Shown here piece by piece: positions 17,757 to 26,267 of a stretch of DNA of 64,000 nt. The first letter of the stretch is position 1, and the number at the start of each line of letters is the position of its first letter. The notes beneath the pieces were generated by a model. It was not told where the DNA came from. It searched no databases and was given only the letters and a program-made list of their open reading frames with translations. The translations under genes were made by a program, and so were the position numbers. This DNA is from SABI01 sp028532915 (lineage in GTDB: Bacteria; Spirochaetota; Spirochaetia; Sphaerochaetales; Sphaerochaetaceae): the NCBI GenBank assembly GCA_963677225.1, contig OY781923.1:1612001-1676000 (forward strand), in the 5' to 3' direction.

Positions 17757-18864
17757 AGTATCTTTCCAGATATGATTTCTTGAATTGAGCGAATCTGTCT
17801 TCCCTGATCGATTCACGGATTCTTTCCATGAAATTATACAGATAGGTCAGATTATGCTCTGTCGCCAGCATACCGGCGATCATCTCTTTGGCCTTGAACA
17901 CATGGCGCAGATACCCTCTCGAATACCCCCTACAGGCGGTACAGGTACATCCTTCCACGATGGGAGAATCGTCGAATTCGTGTGCTGCTTTCTTGAGCTG
18001 GATCATTCCGTCATCGGTAAAGACCGAACCGTTTCTTCCGCTTCGCGTTGCAAGGACACAATCGAACAGGTCGATTCCGTTCCCGACAGCCTCGAGAATA
18101 TAATCGGGAGTACCGATGCCCATCACGTACCGGGGTCGCTGTACAGGAAGGAACTGTGTAGTATATGCAAGATACTCTGCAAACTGTTCACTTGTCTCCC
18201 CTACCGATAGGCCTCCTATGGCAAGTCCGGGAAAGTCTATCTCACTGAGAGCTAGTGCACTTTCCTTCCTGAGGTCCTTGTAGAAATTTCCCTGAACGAT
18301 ACCGAACAAATTCCCCCTCTCTCCATGTTCCACCCAGTGGTCATATGAGCGTCTGGCCCAGTTTCTCGTGGTCTCCCATGCCTTTTTCGCTTCTTTGTAG
18401 GGAATGTCGGGAGCTGTACATACATCAAGACACATCATAATGTCGGAACCTATGATGTTCTGTATATCGACGACCTTCTCCGGAGTTAGCTGATGGCGGG
18501 AGCCGTCAATATGTGACTGAAAGATGACCCCTTCCTCTTTGATCTTCCGAAGCTGAGAAAGACTGAATACCTGAAAACCGCCGCTGTCGGTGAGAATGTT
18601 ATAATCCCAGTTGCTGAAGCGGTGAAGACCATCGAAAGCTTTAAGGACCTGCGTTCCCGGTCTGAGATAAAGATGGTAGGTGTTGCCCAATATGAGGCGG
18701 TAACCTATATCGCTGACACTTTTATGATACATCCCTTTGACCGTCCCGTTGGTTCCCACCGGCATGAACGAGGGAGTGATCACATCCCCATGAGGTAATG
18801 ACAGTATTCCGGTTCTCGCTGATGTAAAAGCGTCTGTATCTGTTAGTGTAAAAATCTTTTTCAT
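17749..18864 (-). CDS. tgt: Queuine tRNA-ribosyltransferase
   Basis: Exchanges guanine-34 of GUN-anticodon tRNAs for the queuosine precursor. The 371 residues hold the catalytic region DSGGFQVFSLSQ, the substrate-specificity loop GGLSVGE, the nucleophile region FDCVLATRSGRNG, and the zinc site CTCTACRGYSRGYLRHVF. The partner enzyme QueA is encoded at 42557-43588. It lies directly downstream of the two LptF/LptG permease genes. Confidence 0.97.
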   Translation of the reverse strand: MKKIFTLTDTDAFTSARTGILSLPHGDVITPSFMPVGTNGTVKGMYHKSVSDIGYRLILGNTYHLYLRPGTQVLKAFDGLHRFSNWDYNILTDSGGFQVFSLSQLRKIKEEGVIFQSHIDGSRHQLTPEKVVDIQNIIGSDIMMCLDVCTAPDIPYKEAKKAWETTRNWARRSYDHWVEHGERGNLFGIVQGNFYKDLRKESALALSEIDFPGLAIGGLSVGETSEQFAEYLAYTTQFLPVQRPRYVMGIGTPDYILEAVGNGIDLFDCVLATRSGRNGSVFTDDGMIQLKKAAHEFDDSPIVEGCTCTACRGYSRGYLRHVFKAKEMIAGMLATEHNLTYLYNFMERIRESIREDRFAQFKKSYLERYYG

Positions 18865-18873
18865 GAAAATTCC

Positions 18874-19950
18874 TTAATTTTTCTGTAATGCAAGAGATAA
18901 TGAGCTTATCAAAGCCAGAAGTACCAACGGTCCTGCCGATCCGTAAAGAGGCTTTATAACCTGCTGTGAAGACAGTATCGACCCTGCCAGAAGCAGAACG
19001 TAGTATATAACGGCAATCGAAATGCTTGTGATGATACTAAGCAATAATATATTTTTTTTCCACGGAAAAACAGTGCTGCAGGAAATCAAAAGAAGGATAA
19101 ATGGAGAAAAATTTCTGAATATCCGATCATAAGTCTGAGATGCGACTGAAAAGTACTCGGAAGAACCGCTCTTTCTTACAGCTTCAACATAAGAAAGGGC
19201 AGAATCGAGAGGAAGAGTCGAAATCTCATTCGTCCTGTTTTCAAACACAGTTATCGGGATGAGTATATCATCTAAGACGATCTTATCTAATCTTTTGACA
19301 TCAACATGATCTTCTTTGATGGTATAGATGACAGCCTGTCTGAAAATCCAGGATGGATCATTGTATTGTGCAGATGAGGAATCGAGACGGAAAAGCAGTT
19401 CTCCTTCATCGTCGAACCTGAACAGAGTCACTGCATTGAGTTGTTTCTCCTTACTCAGATACCGTTTCGCATGCATCACATTGAGCCTGTCTTCACTGTA
19501 AAGAGTAACATCTTTCGAATCCTGAGAGTAATCGACAGACAGCAGCTCCTCCATATACTCCTGTTTGGCGTTTGTTGATGATACAACCAGGCTCTCATTG
19601 AGCGAAAACTGCAGCGCACTGAGAATCAGACCGGTAAGGAGCAGAGGCAATATGATTCTGACGAAGGAAAACCCCGAATTTTTCAGAATGATCATCTCAT
19701 TGTTCGCATGTAATGTTGAAAGAAGGAAAGTTGAAGCGAACAGCGCCGATGGAGGAAAGGCGAAGACGACAGCTTCAGGAACGTACAGTAGAGATGACCA
19801 TAGTATCTGGCCGAGTGTAGAACTGTATTGAAGATAACGGTCGAGATTGGAAAAAGTATCAAAGAGTATCAGAATAAATGAAAGAAGAGAAAGTGTGACG
19901 ATGAATATTCTGAGAAAGCCGGAAAGAAGATAGCGGTCGAATACTTTCAT
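18874..19950 (-). CDS. LptF/LptG family permease (second copy)
   Basis: Inner-membrane subunit of a lipopolysaccharide-type export ABC transporter (YjgP/YjgQ family). About 358 residues, with hydrophobic segments near both termini and a periplasmic jellyroll-like region between. The start is the ATG at 19950, which has GAGGCG upstream and overlaps the previous permease stop in an ATGA. The two genes in tandem fit an LptF/LptG heterodimer. I cannot decide which copy is F or G. Spirochaetes such as Treponema and Borrelia lack classic LPS, so the exported lipid here is uncertain. Confidence 0.88.
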   Translation of the reverse strand: MKVFDRYLLSGFLRIFIVTLSLLSFILILFDTFSNLDRYLQYSSTLGQILWSSLLYVPEAVVFAFPPSALFASTFLLSTLHANNEMIILKNSGFSFVRIILPLLLTGLILSALQFSLNESLVVSSTNAKQEYMEELLSVDYSQDSKDVTLYSEDRLNVMHAKRYLSKEKQLNAVTLFRFDDEGELLFRLDSSSAQYNDPSWIFRQAVIYTIKEDHVDVKRLDKIVLDDILIPITVFENRTNEISTLPLDSALSYVEAVRKSGSSEYFSVASQTYDRIFRNFSPFILLLISCSTVFPWKKNILLLSIITSISIAVIYYVLLLAGSILSSQQVIKPLYGSAGPLVLLALISSLSLALQKN

Positions 19951-21194
19951 AGACGCCTCATAAACAACAGAATACACAGAGTCGTACCTACGATGAGAGC
20001 ATTGGGGGCCCAGATAAGGAAACCCGGATGGAATGCATACCTTATGATCTGGCTTTGCGCAACGAACAGAAGAGCCCAGTAGAGGGCCGCCACAAGCAAG
20101 GAAAGACCGAAGCCGAATAATCTTCCATGTTTTATCTTGAGAAAAGAGAGCGGAAAGGAGATGAATGCAAGAATGAGACAGCTGAGCGAAAGAGCTATTT
20201 TCTTATGAAGTTCGGCCCTGTAGTACTGCAGATAGAAGTTGATGGGTTTCTGATTCTTCAGCATTTCTATCTGCTCTGAAAGATCGCTTATCTTGTCGCT
20301 CCCTTCTGCTTCTTCGAGAGACATTTCGAGTTCGGTTATCTTTTTCTCTCTCTGGGTATTGAGTCTTTCAAGATCATCGAGTCTCTCATCTATTTTAGCG
20401 ATCAGTTCCTTTGAATTCATCTTGGATGGACTGAGATCGTTTATCTGATTGAGCTGACTTGAGAAATCGAGATAGTAGGTCATCCTTTCGGCTGTTGCAT
20501 AGGTGTACTCGTTCAGTGATGTTCTGCTGTTGGAAAGAAGCTGAACATCATAGAGGTTCAATCTGTAGATGAACGATGACAGATCGATCAGTTCGAGTGT
20601 CCCCTGTTTCGCTCTGATGATCTCGCTGTCGTCAGAATTGCTCGTATCGAAAACGACAAGATCGGAAATAAGGCCGTCTTTCACCTCTCCGGTAACGACA
20701 GTGATGTCTCCTATGGTATTGATCGCGTAACTTTTCACTTCCAGTGTCGGTATCTCCTGCAGCAGCGAGGTATACAGTTTCTTGAATCGTACATTTGTGT
20801 AGGGAATAAGAAAATCGGCAATACTGTAGGTAAGTGCGACCAGAACAAGTGATATGGCAGCAATCATTTTGAACATCTTCCACAAGGAGATACCCGCAGA
20901 GCGCAGGGCTATGATCTCATTGTTGGCAGAAAAATCACCTATAACCATTGATGAGGCACTGAGTGTCGAAAAAGGAATCGTATAGAGAAATATCTGGGGC
21001 ATCGATAGCAGTACCAGCGTGATCATCGATTTAAACGGTACCTGCTTTATCAGTATCCTCTGTGCATACAGCAGTATCTGATTAATAAAGAAAATAAAGA
21101 AGAAAAAGGCGAATGCAACGATGAATGACAGAAGAAACTGTTTTGCTACATAGCTGTATAGAATCCTGTAGGAACGTACTGCCCCTCTTTCCAT
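19947..21194 (-). CDS. LptF/LptG family permease (first copy)
   Basis: About 415 residues of the YjgP/YjgQ family, with N-terminal transmembrane helices, a periplasmic domain and C-terminal helices. It has an inserted coiled-coil-like stretch at about 245-310 (LIAKIDERLDDLERLNTQREKKITELEMSLEEAE) not found in the second copy. The ATG at 21194 has GGAG seven bases upstream. The dut stop expected from homology (TGA, 21197-21199) is two bases before it. Confidence 0.88.
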   Translation of the reverse strand: MERGAVRSYRILYSYVAKQFLLSFIVAFAFFFFIFFINQILLYAQRILIKQVPFKSMITLVLLSMPQIFLYTIPFSTLSASSMVIGDFSANNEIIALRSAGISLWKMFKMIAAISLVLVALTYSIADFLIPYTNVRFKKLYTSLLQEIPTLEVKSYAINTIGDITVVTGEVKDGLISDLVVFDTSNSDDSEIIRAKQGTLELIDLSSFIYRLNLYDVQLLSNSRTSLNEYTYATAERMTYYLDFSSQLNQINDLSPSKMNSKELIAKIDERLDDLERLNTQREKKITELEMSLEEAEGSDKISDLSEQIEMLKNQKPINFYLQYYRAELHKKIALSLSCLILAFISFPLSFLKIKHGRLFGFGLSLLVAALYWALLFVAQSQIIRYAFHPGFLIWAPNALIVGTTLCILLFMRRL

Positions 21195-21196
21195 GA

Positions 21197-21642
21197 TCAC
21201 ACTCCAGTGGAGCCGAAGCCGCCTTTTCCCGCTGTGTCGATGATGTGAATGTGGTGGGAATGAAAAGAGATCTGATCACAGGAGCTATGACCAGCTGGGC
21301 GATCCTGTCACCGTCGTGGATGACAAAATCCTCACTCCCGTGGTTGATCAGTATGATTTTGACTTCGCCTCTGTAATCGCTGTCTATAGTACCCGGAGAA
21401 TTAAGAACGGTAAGGCCGTATTTTGCGGCAAGACCGCTTCTCGGCCGTACCTGTCCTTCATACCCCTGGGGAATTTCAAGAATAAGTCCGGTGGGAATCA
21501 GAGCTCTGCCCCCGCCGGATGCCAAAATTACCGGTTGATCAGGAAGGAAGGCTCTCAGATCTGCTCCTGCCGCATCCGATGAACCGAATTCAGGCAGACT
21601 TGCTCCCTGAGAAACCTTTACACGTACTGTCAAACCTTCCAT
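21197..21642 (-). pseudogene. dut: dUTPase gene with apparent one-base frameshift near the 3' end
   Basis: dUTPase removes dUTP and supplies dUMP. Motifs I-IV are intact (SDAAGADLRA, RPRSGLAAKYGL, GTIDSDYRGEVKI, GDRIAQLVI). The frame then fails: the C-terminal arm motif V (GKGGFGSTGV, then stop at 21197) lies in the -1 frame. A missing G in the run at 21224-21230 (minus strand GGGAAAA) explains it. Reading straight on instead gives 187 residues with an unrelated tail ending at 21082 inside the next gene. The start is the ATG at 21642 with GGGAG upstream. It could be a sequencing error, a real mutation, or recoding. With the base restored, the gene would end two bases before the next start, as in a normal operon. 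Confidence 0.8.
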
Positions 21643-21657
21643 CAATTTTCTCCCGGT

Positions 21658-23772
21658 TTATTTCTTATCTTTCTCTTCAGCTTCCAGAGCATCGATGTAT
21701 GACAGGTTCAATCTGCCCATTCTATCGATCTCGATGAGTTTCACAGGAATTTCCTGGTTGAGAGTGAGAACATCATTCACATTGTTCACCCTCTTTCGCG
21801 CCATCTTGGAAATGTGACACAGTCCCTCTTTGCCGGGAAGAATCTCAATGAAAGCACCGAAGTCCATGATCCGTTTTACGGTTCCATGGTAGATTGTACC
21901 GACTTCGGGTTCTTCGACAATCGATTTTACAAGAGCGAGAGCCTTGTTGGCGGATTCACTGTTCTTACCGTAAATGGTCACAGTCCCGTCATTGTCGATG
22001 TTCAACTCGGCTCCTGTTGATTCCGCGATTCCTTTGATAGTCTTACCGCCGGTGCCAATGACTGCGCCGATCTTTTCTTCATCGACTTTCACGGTGAGGA
22101 TCTTCGGAGCATATTCACTGATCTCGGCTCTGGGAGTCTTGATCGTCTTTTCCATGATGGAAAGAATATGCATTCTTCCCTCTTTTGCCTGATCCAGAGC
22201 TTTGGACATGATCTCACTGGTAACACCTGCGATTTTGATATCCATCTGGAAGGCGGTTATTCCTTTTCTTGATCCTGCCACTTTAAAGTCCATATCACCA
22301 AGGTGGTCTTCTTCACCGAGAATATCACTCAATACCACATATTTCTCATAGTCCTCACCTTCGGTGATCAGACCCATTGCGATACCCGCTACAGGCTGAT
22401 CAATAGGGACGCCTGCATCCATCAGCGACAGACAACCGCCGCAGACACTTGCCATCGACGAAGAACCGTTCGATTCGAGAATCTCTGAGACGATACGGGT
22501 CGTATACGGGAATTTCTCCTTGGAAGGAAGAATCCCGGCGATGGCACGCTGTGCAAGATGGCCGTGACCGATCTCTCTTCTTCCTGTCGAAAGTCTTCCG
22601 GTTTCTCCGACACTGAATGGAGGGAAATTATAGTGGAGCATGAAGTTGCTGAAATGCTTTTCTCCATCGATGGTATCGAACATCTGTTCGTCTGAAGCTG
22701 TTCCAAGCGTACTCGTGGCGAGTGCCTGAGTCTCACCTCTTGTAAAAAGTGCAGACCCGTGGGCACGGGGTAGAACACCTACCTCACAGGTGATAGGTCT
22801 GATCTCATTGACCTTTCTTCCGTCAGTCCTCACTCCTTCGTTGAGGATGGACGAGCGGAGAATCGTATATTCGAGATCTTCGAACATAGCACCGATCTTA
22901 TCGGCTTTATCGCTATCTTCGAGTTCCTTCTCAAATTTCTCGATGACCTGCTGTTTCACTTGTGCGAGCGCCGCATAACGTTCCATCTTGCCCTTTACGA
23001 AACTCGCCTCTTTATAGAGAGGATATGCATACTCTCTGATGGGATCGAGGAATGAAAGGTCTTCTTCGATTTCCATGAGGGGAAGCTTCTCTTTTCCTGC
23101 TATTTTTGCCAGTTCAAGCTGAATCTTACACAGATCGGCTATAACAGGCTGTGCTGTCTCGATAGCCTTGAGCATTGTCTCCTCTGAGACCTGTTTTGCT
23201 CCGCCTTCAACCATGGTGATACCTTTTTCAGTACCCGCAACGATGATTTCAAGAGCGGCATCCTGAATCTGCTGGAAAGTCGGATTCACCACATACTCAT
23301 CCTGAATCAAGGCGATTCTTACAGCTGCTATGGGTCCGTTGAAAGGAATATCACTGATGGTAACTGCAGCAGATGAGGCAATCATAGCAACAATATCGGG
23401 GGGATTGATCATATCGGTTGAGACGACTGTGGGGACGACCTGGATCTCTCTTCCGAATGCTTTATCGAAAAGAGGTCTCATCGGACGGTCGATCAGTCTG
23501 GATACGAGAATCTCCTTATCCTTCGGTCTTCCTTCTCTTTTCAAAAAACCACCGGGAATCTTCCCTGCAGCGTAATATTTTTCATTGTATTCAACCTGAA
23601 GCGGTACATAATCGAGAGGAGTCTCGGGGGCCCTGCCGCTGCAGACTGTTGCGAGTACAGCCGATCCGCCTAATGTGGCATAGACTGCACCATTGGCCTG
23701 TTTGGCCATTTTTCCGGTTTCAAGTACCAGCGTACCTGAATTCAAGGTAATTTCTACTTTTTTCGTTGTCAT
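21658..23772 (-). CDS. pnp: Polynucleotide phosphorylase
   Basis: Phosphorolytic 3'-5' exoribonuclease that degrades mRNA. The 704 residues comprise two RNase PH domains (motifs around MRPLFDKAF and the catalytic KVAGSRKGITAFQMDIKI region), a KH domain (VIGTGGKTIKGIAE) and a C-terminal S1 domain (GTVKRIMDFGAFIEILPGKEGLCHIS). It follows rpsO, the classic rpsO-pnp pair, with an elaborate hairpin between them. AGGAAG precedes the ATG. Confidence 0.98.
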   Translation of the reverse strand: MTTKKVEITLNSGTLVLETGKMAKQANGAVYATLGGSAVLATVCSGRAPETPLDYVPLQVEYNEKYYAAGKIPGGFLKREGRPKDKEILVSRLIDRPMRPLFDKAFGREIQVVPTVVSTDMINPPDIVAMIASSAAVTISDIPFNGPIAAVRIALIQDEYVVNPTFQQIQDAALEIIVAGTEKGITMVEGGAKQVSEETMLKAIETAQPVIADLCKIQLELAKIAGKEKLPLMEIEEDLSFLDPIREYAYPLYKEASFVKGKMERYAALAQVKQQVIEKFEKELEDSDKADKIGAMFEDLEYTILRSSILNEGVRTDGRKVNEIRPITCEVGVLPRAHGSALFTRGETQALATSTLGTASDEQMFDTIDGEKHFSNFMLHYNFPPFSVGETGRLSTGRREIGHGHLAQRAIAGILPSKEKFPYTTRIVSEILESNGSSSMASVCGGCLSLMDAGVPIDQPVAGIAMGLITEGEDYEKYVVLSDILGEEDHLGDMDFKVAGSRKGITAFQMDIKIAGVTSEIMSKALDQAKEGRMHILSIMEKTIKTPRAEISEYAPKILTVKVDEEKIGAVIGTGGKTIKGIAESTGAELNIDNDGTVTIYGKNSESANKALALVKSIVEEPEVGTIYHGTVKRIMDFGAFIEILPGKEGLCHISKMARKRVNNVNDVLTLNQEIPVKLIEIDRMGRLNLSYIDALEAEEKDKK

Positions 23773-23814
23773 TTCTTCCTACTTCTTTTGTTCTTTTAAA
23801 CTTCGTCGCAATAG

Positions 23815-23862
23815 AAAAACAGCCTCAAAAAGCCATATGATCATATGGTTCAAGGCTGTTTT
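23815..23862 (-). terminator. rpsO-pnp intergenic double stem, terminator or RNase III site
   Basis: An outer ten-base stem (AAAACAGCCT / AGGCTGTTTT, 23816-23825 and 23853-23862) encloses a perfect 16-base palindrome, CCATATGATCATATGG (23833-23848). On the minus strand it ends in a T run. In Escherichia coli the corresponding spacer is an RNase III-processed hairpin used for pnp autoregulation. The same role here is inference. Confidence 0.7.
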
Positions 23863-23893
23863 CATTCTATCACTTAATTTTCTTCATACGATA

Positions 23894-24160
23894 TTATTTT
23901 CTCAATCCGAGACGCTGGATAAGTTCGCGGTAACGGTTTACGTCATTAACACGCACATATTTCAGAAGTCTTCGTCTTGCTCCGACCATCTTCAGCAGAC
24001 CACGTCGTGATGCATGATCCTTCGGGAATTTATTGAAATGTTCCTGCAGATCTTTGATCCGTGCGGTAAGAAGTGCGATCTGCACTTCTGCTGAACCGGT
24101 ATTAGTGTTTGATCCACCGTATGTTTCAATGATTTCCTGTTTTGCTTCTTTAGTTAACAT
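23894..24160 (-). CDS. rpsO: 30S ribosomal protein S15
   Basis: Binds the central domain of 16S rRNA. The 88-residue sequence is a full-length S15, with the conserved TGSAEVQIALLTARI, HFNKFPKDHASRRGLL and RRRLLKYVR blocks. It overlaps the end of the FAD synthetase-like gene by seven bases. Confidence 0.98.
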   Translation of the reverse strand: MLTKEAKQEIIETYGGSNTNTGSAEVQIALLTARIKDLQEHFNKFPKDHASRRGLLKMVGARRRLLKYVRVNDVNRYRELIQRLGLRK

Positions 24161-25014
24161 GTTGTATGCAACTCCTTTACAAATTCTAAACTATCGTATC
24201 GATAGGATCCATCCCGTATCAGATGAGCGATCTCCATGTCATTTTCATCGGCGGCGGCGAGTGAAAGCCGACTGTCATCGAGCGTACACTTCACCGCGAA
24301 TGAACGATCACTGTGCATCTTAAGAAATGCTTCATACACCCCTGGTGGCGGCAGGAGCTGCACAAATGATTCTATCGAAACACACAAAGGCCATTCATTT
24401 TTCCTGGAAGGTATATGGGCCAAGTCCAATGAATAGTCTCTGCCGAGCAAAGCCGAAACTTCGGTCATTTTGCCCTTCATCAGTGCAGTACGTATAAGCG
24501 TACTGCTATCTTCAGTACCGTCGGTCAGACGATACATCTTTGGTACAATCAGTTCTGCGCTGTCAGTATAACGGTGAAGAAAGGACTTGATCGCATTAAC
24601 ATCGGTATCGGCCTTCTGACCGCACCTGAAGTTCTCACCTACGACGAGTGCCTTCACATCGAACAACTCACAACATTTCGCAATAAACTCTTCTCCTGTA
24701 AGTTTACTGAAATCAGGGGAAAAGTCAATCACCACAACTTTATCAACACCCAGTGATTCATATAGTGTGGAAGACAGCCTCAAAGAGAGGAGAGGCAGAT
24801 TGAACTGGGTTCGCTTGAGCATCATCTTTGGATTCTGGGCAAATGTGAATACGACCACATCACTCCCGTTTCGGCTCTTCGCTTCTGAAACAGCCTGCCT
24901 GATAATGTGCTGATGTCCGAGATGGAGGCCGTCAAATACTCCTATCGATGCAACAGCTTTCCTGTGTGCGAATTTCCCGGAGATATAGAGCTGGTCGAAA
25001 TCATAAAATTCCAT
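24154..25014 (-). CDS. ribF: FAD synthetase (RibF-like) with degraded riboflavin-kinase half
   Basis: Residues about 18-185 are the FMN adenylyltransferase domain of RibF, with GVFDGLHLGHQHII (nucleotide-binding) and SSTLIRTALMKG. The C-terminal ~100 residues occupy the place of riboflavin kinase and keep LLPPPGVYEAFL. I do not see the kinase's essential GFPTAN loop, and the domain is short. The protein may therefore make FAD from FMN but not FMN from riboflavin. It sits between truB and rpsO, the usual place of ribF, and starts four bases after truB. Confidence 0.82.
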   Translation of the reverse strand: MEFYDFDQLYISGKFAHRKAVASIGVFDGLHLGHQHIIRQAVSEAKSRNGSDVVVFTFAQNPKMMLKRTQFNLPLLSLRLSSTLYESLGVDKVVVIDFSPDFSKLTGEEFIAKCCELFDVKALVVGENFRCGQKADTDVNAIKSFLHRYTDSAELIVPKMYRLTDGTEDSSTLIRTALMKGKMTEVSALLGRDYSLDLAHIPSRKNEWPLCVSIESFVQLLPPPGVYEAFLKMHSDRSFAVKCTLDDSRLSLAAADENDMEIAHLIRDGSYRYDSLEFVKELHTTC

Positions 25015-25017
25015 TAT

Positions 25018-25920
25018 CTACTCATTCTCCTGTTTCAATATCGCTACAGATTTTCCGATCTTCCCGATAGAGTCGACAGTCACGACAGCCAGCATGGTTC
25101 CCTCTTTGTCTAAAATCAAAGCATACTCATCACCACATGAGAGCTTCCTGCTGATGATATACTCCTCTTTGGGAAGATTTCCATGCATCATAGGGACACG
25201 TGCCTTATCTGCGATTTCAATAATGCCCGTCTTAGGCAGAACACCGAGTAGTTCACGAGTTCTCGCAGTCATGGCGGACAAGGATTCTTTATCATCAACA
25301 GAGACCGCATCTGAGATGCTGTAGGGGCCGATGGATATCCTCTCCAATTGAGTGACGTATCCACGACTGCCTGCAGCCAGAGCAATATCTCTTGCAAGAG
25401 ATCGCACATAGGTTCCCTTCGAGCAGTGAATTTTTACAGTGAGGTACGGCTTTTCCCAACTGATGATATCGAGGCTGTAGATTGTGACCTTTCTGCTTTC
25501 GAGCGTAACTTCCATATTGGAACGTGCAAGAGCGTATGAGCGTTTTCCATTCACATGGACTGCCGAATAGACGGGCGGTATCTGGTCTATCTCCCCGGTG
25601 AACGAATCTTTGATCACAGCGGACAGAGTTTCCAAATCGGGGACGTCTGATTCAGCGATGATATTCCCCTCAGGATCGAGGGTATCGGTCTGTTTACCGA
25701 ATTCGAACGTGGCGATGTAGGTCTTATCAAGAGTAGAGAAGAGGGTATTCAATTTGGTGAATCTGCCGGTAAGTGCTATGACCAGTCCATGAGCGAACTT
25801 GTCGAGCGTACCGGCATGCCCTACTTTCCTGTCAATCGTTCTTTTTACCGGCGATAAAACGGAAAAGCTTGTGATTCCGCTCGGTTTATCTATCAGAAGT
25901 ATTGAAGAAGTATTACCCAT
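25018..25920 (-). CDS. truB: tRNA pseudouridine-55 synthase
   Basis: Makes pseudouridine 55 in the T loop of tRNAs. The 300 residues contain the catalytic-aspartate motif GHAGTLDKFAHGLVIAL, the GEIDQIPPVYSAVHVNGKRSYALAR block, and RSLARDIALAAGSRGYVTQLERI. A C-terminal PUA-like tail follows. It comes two bases after rbfA in the infB operon. Confidence 0.97.
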   Translation of the reverse strand: MGNTSSILLIDKPSGITSFSVLSPVKRTIDRKVGHAGTLDKFAHGLVIALTGRFTKLNTLFSTLDKTYIATFEFGKQTDTLDPEGNIIAESDVPDLETLSAVIKDSFTGEIDQIPPVYSAVHVNGKRSYALARSNMEVTLESRKVTIYSLDIISWEKPYLTVKIHCSKGTYVRSLARDIALAAGSRGYVTQLERISIGPYSISDAVSVDDKESLSAMTARTRELLGVLPKTGIIEIADKARVPMMHGNLPKEEYIISRKLSCGDEYALILDKEGTMLAVVTVDSIGKIGKSVAILKQENE

Positions 25921-25922
25921 AG

Positions 25923-26267
25923 TTATTCTAATGAATCTATCAGATCACTCATTCTCTTGGCCTCAGCGATGGAAGTATCAGCCTTGAAGGTAAGATGAGG
26001 AGTGTTCCTTGTAGTAAGAATCTTACCAAGACGACTCTGGATATAACCGCTCGAGTGCTGAAGAGCGTCTACGGATCTACCCAGTTTCTCATCCTCCACG
26101 AAAGATGAGATATATACTGTAGCATATGCTTTGTCTTTCGAGAGCACAACATCGGTGACCGAGACGAATGGACTTAAAAGAGGGTGTTTTATCTCTTTTG
26201 TCACTATCATCGTCCCGATCGCCTGGGCGATTCTCTTTTCAAGACGTTCATGAACATGATTAATCAT
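25923..26267 (-). CDS. rbfA: Ribosome-binding factor A
   Basis: Small KH-type protein that helps mature the 5' end of 16S rRNA. The length of 114 residues is typical, with the conserved LSPFVSVTDVVLSKDKAYATVYIS block. It overlaps the end of infB by eight bases. Confidence 0.94.
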   Translation of the reverse strand: MINHVHERLEKRIAQAIGTMIVTKEIKHPLLSPFVSVTDVVLSKDKAYATVYISSFVEDEKLGRSVDALQHSSGYIQSRLGKILTTRNTPHLTFKADTSIAEAKRMSDLIDSLE

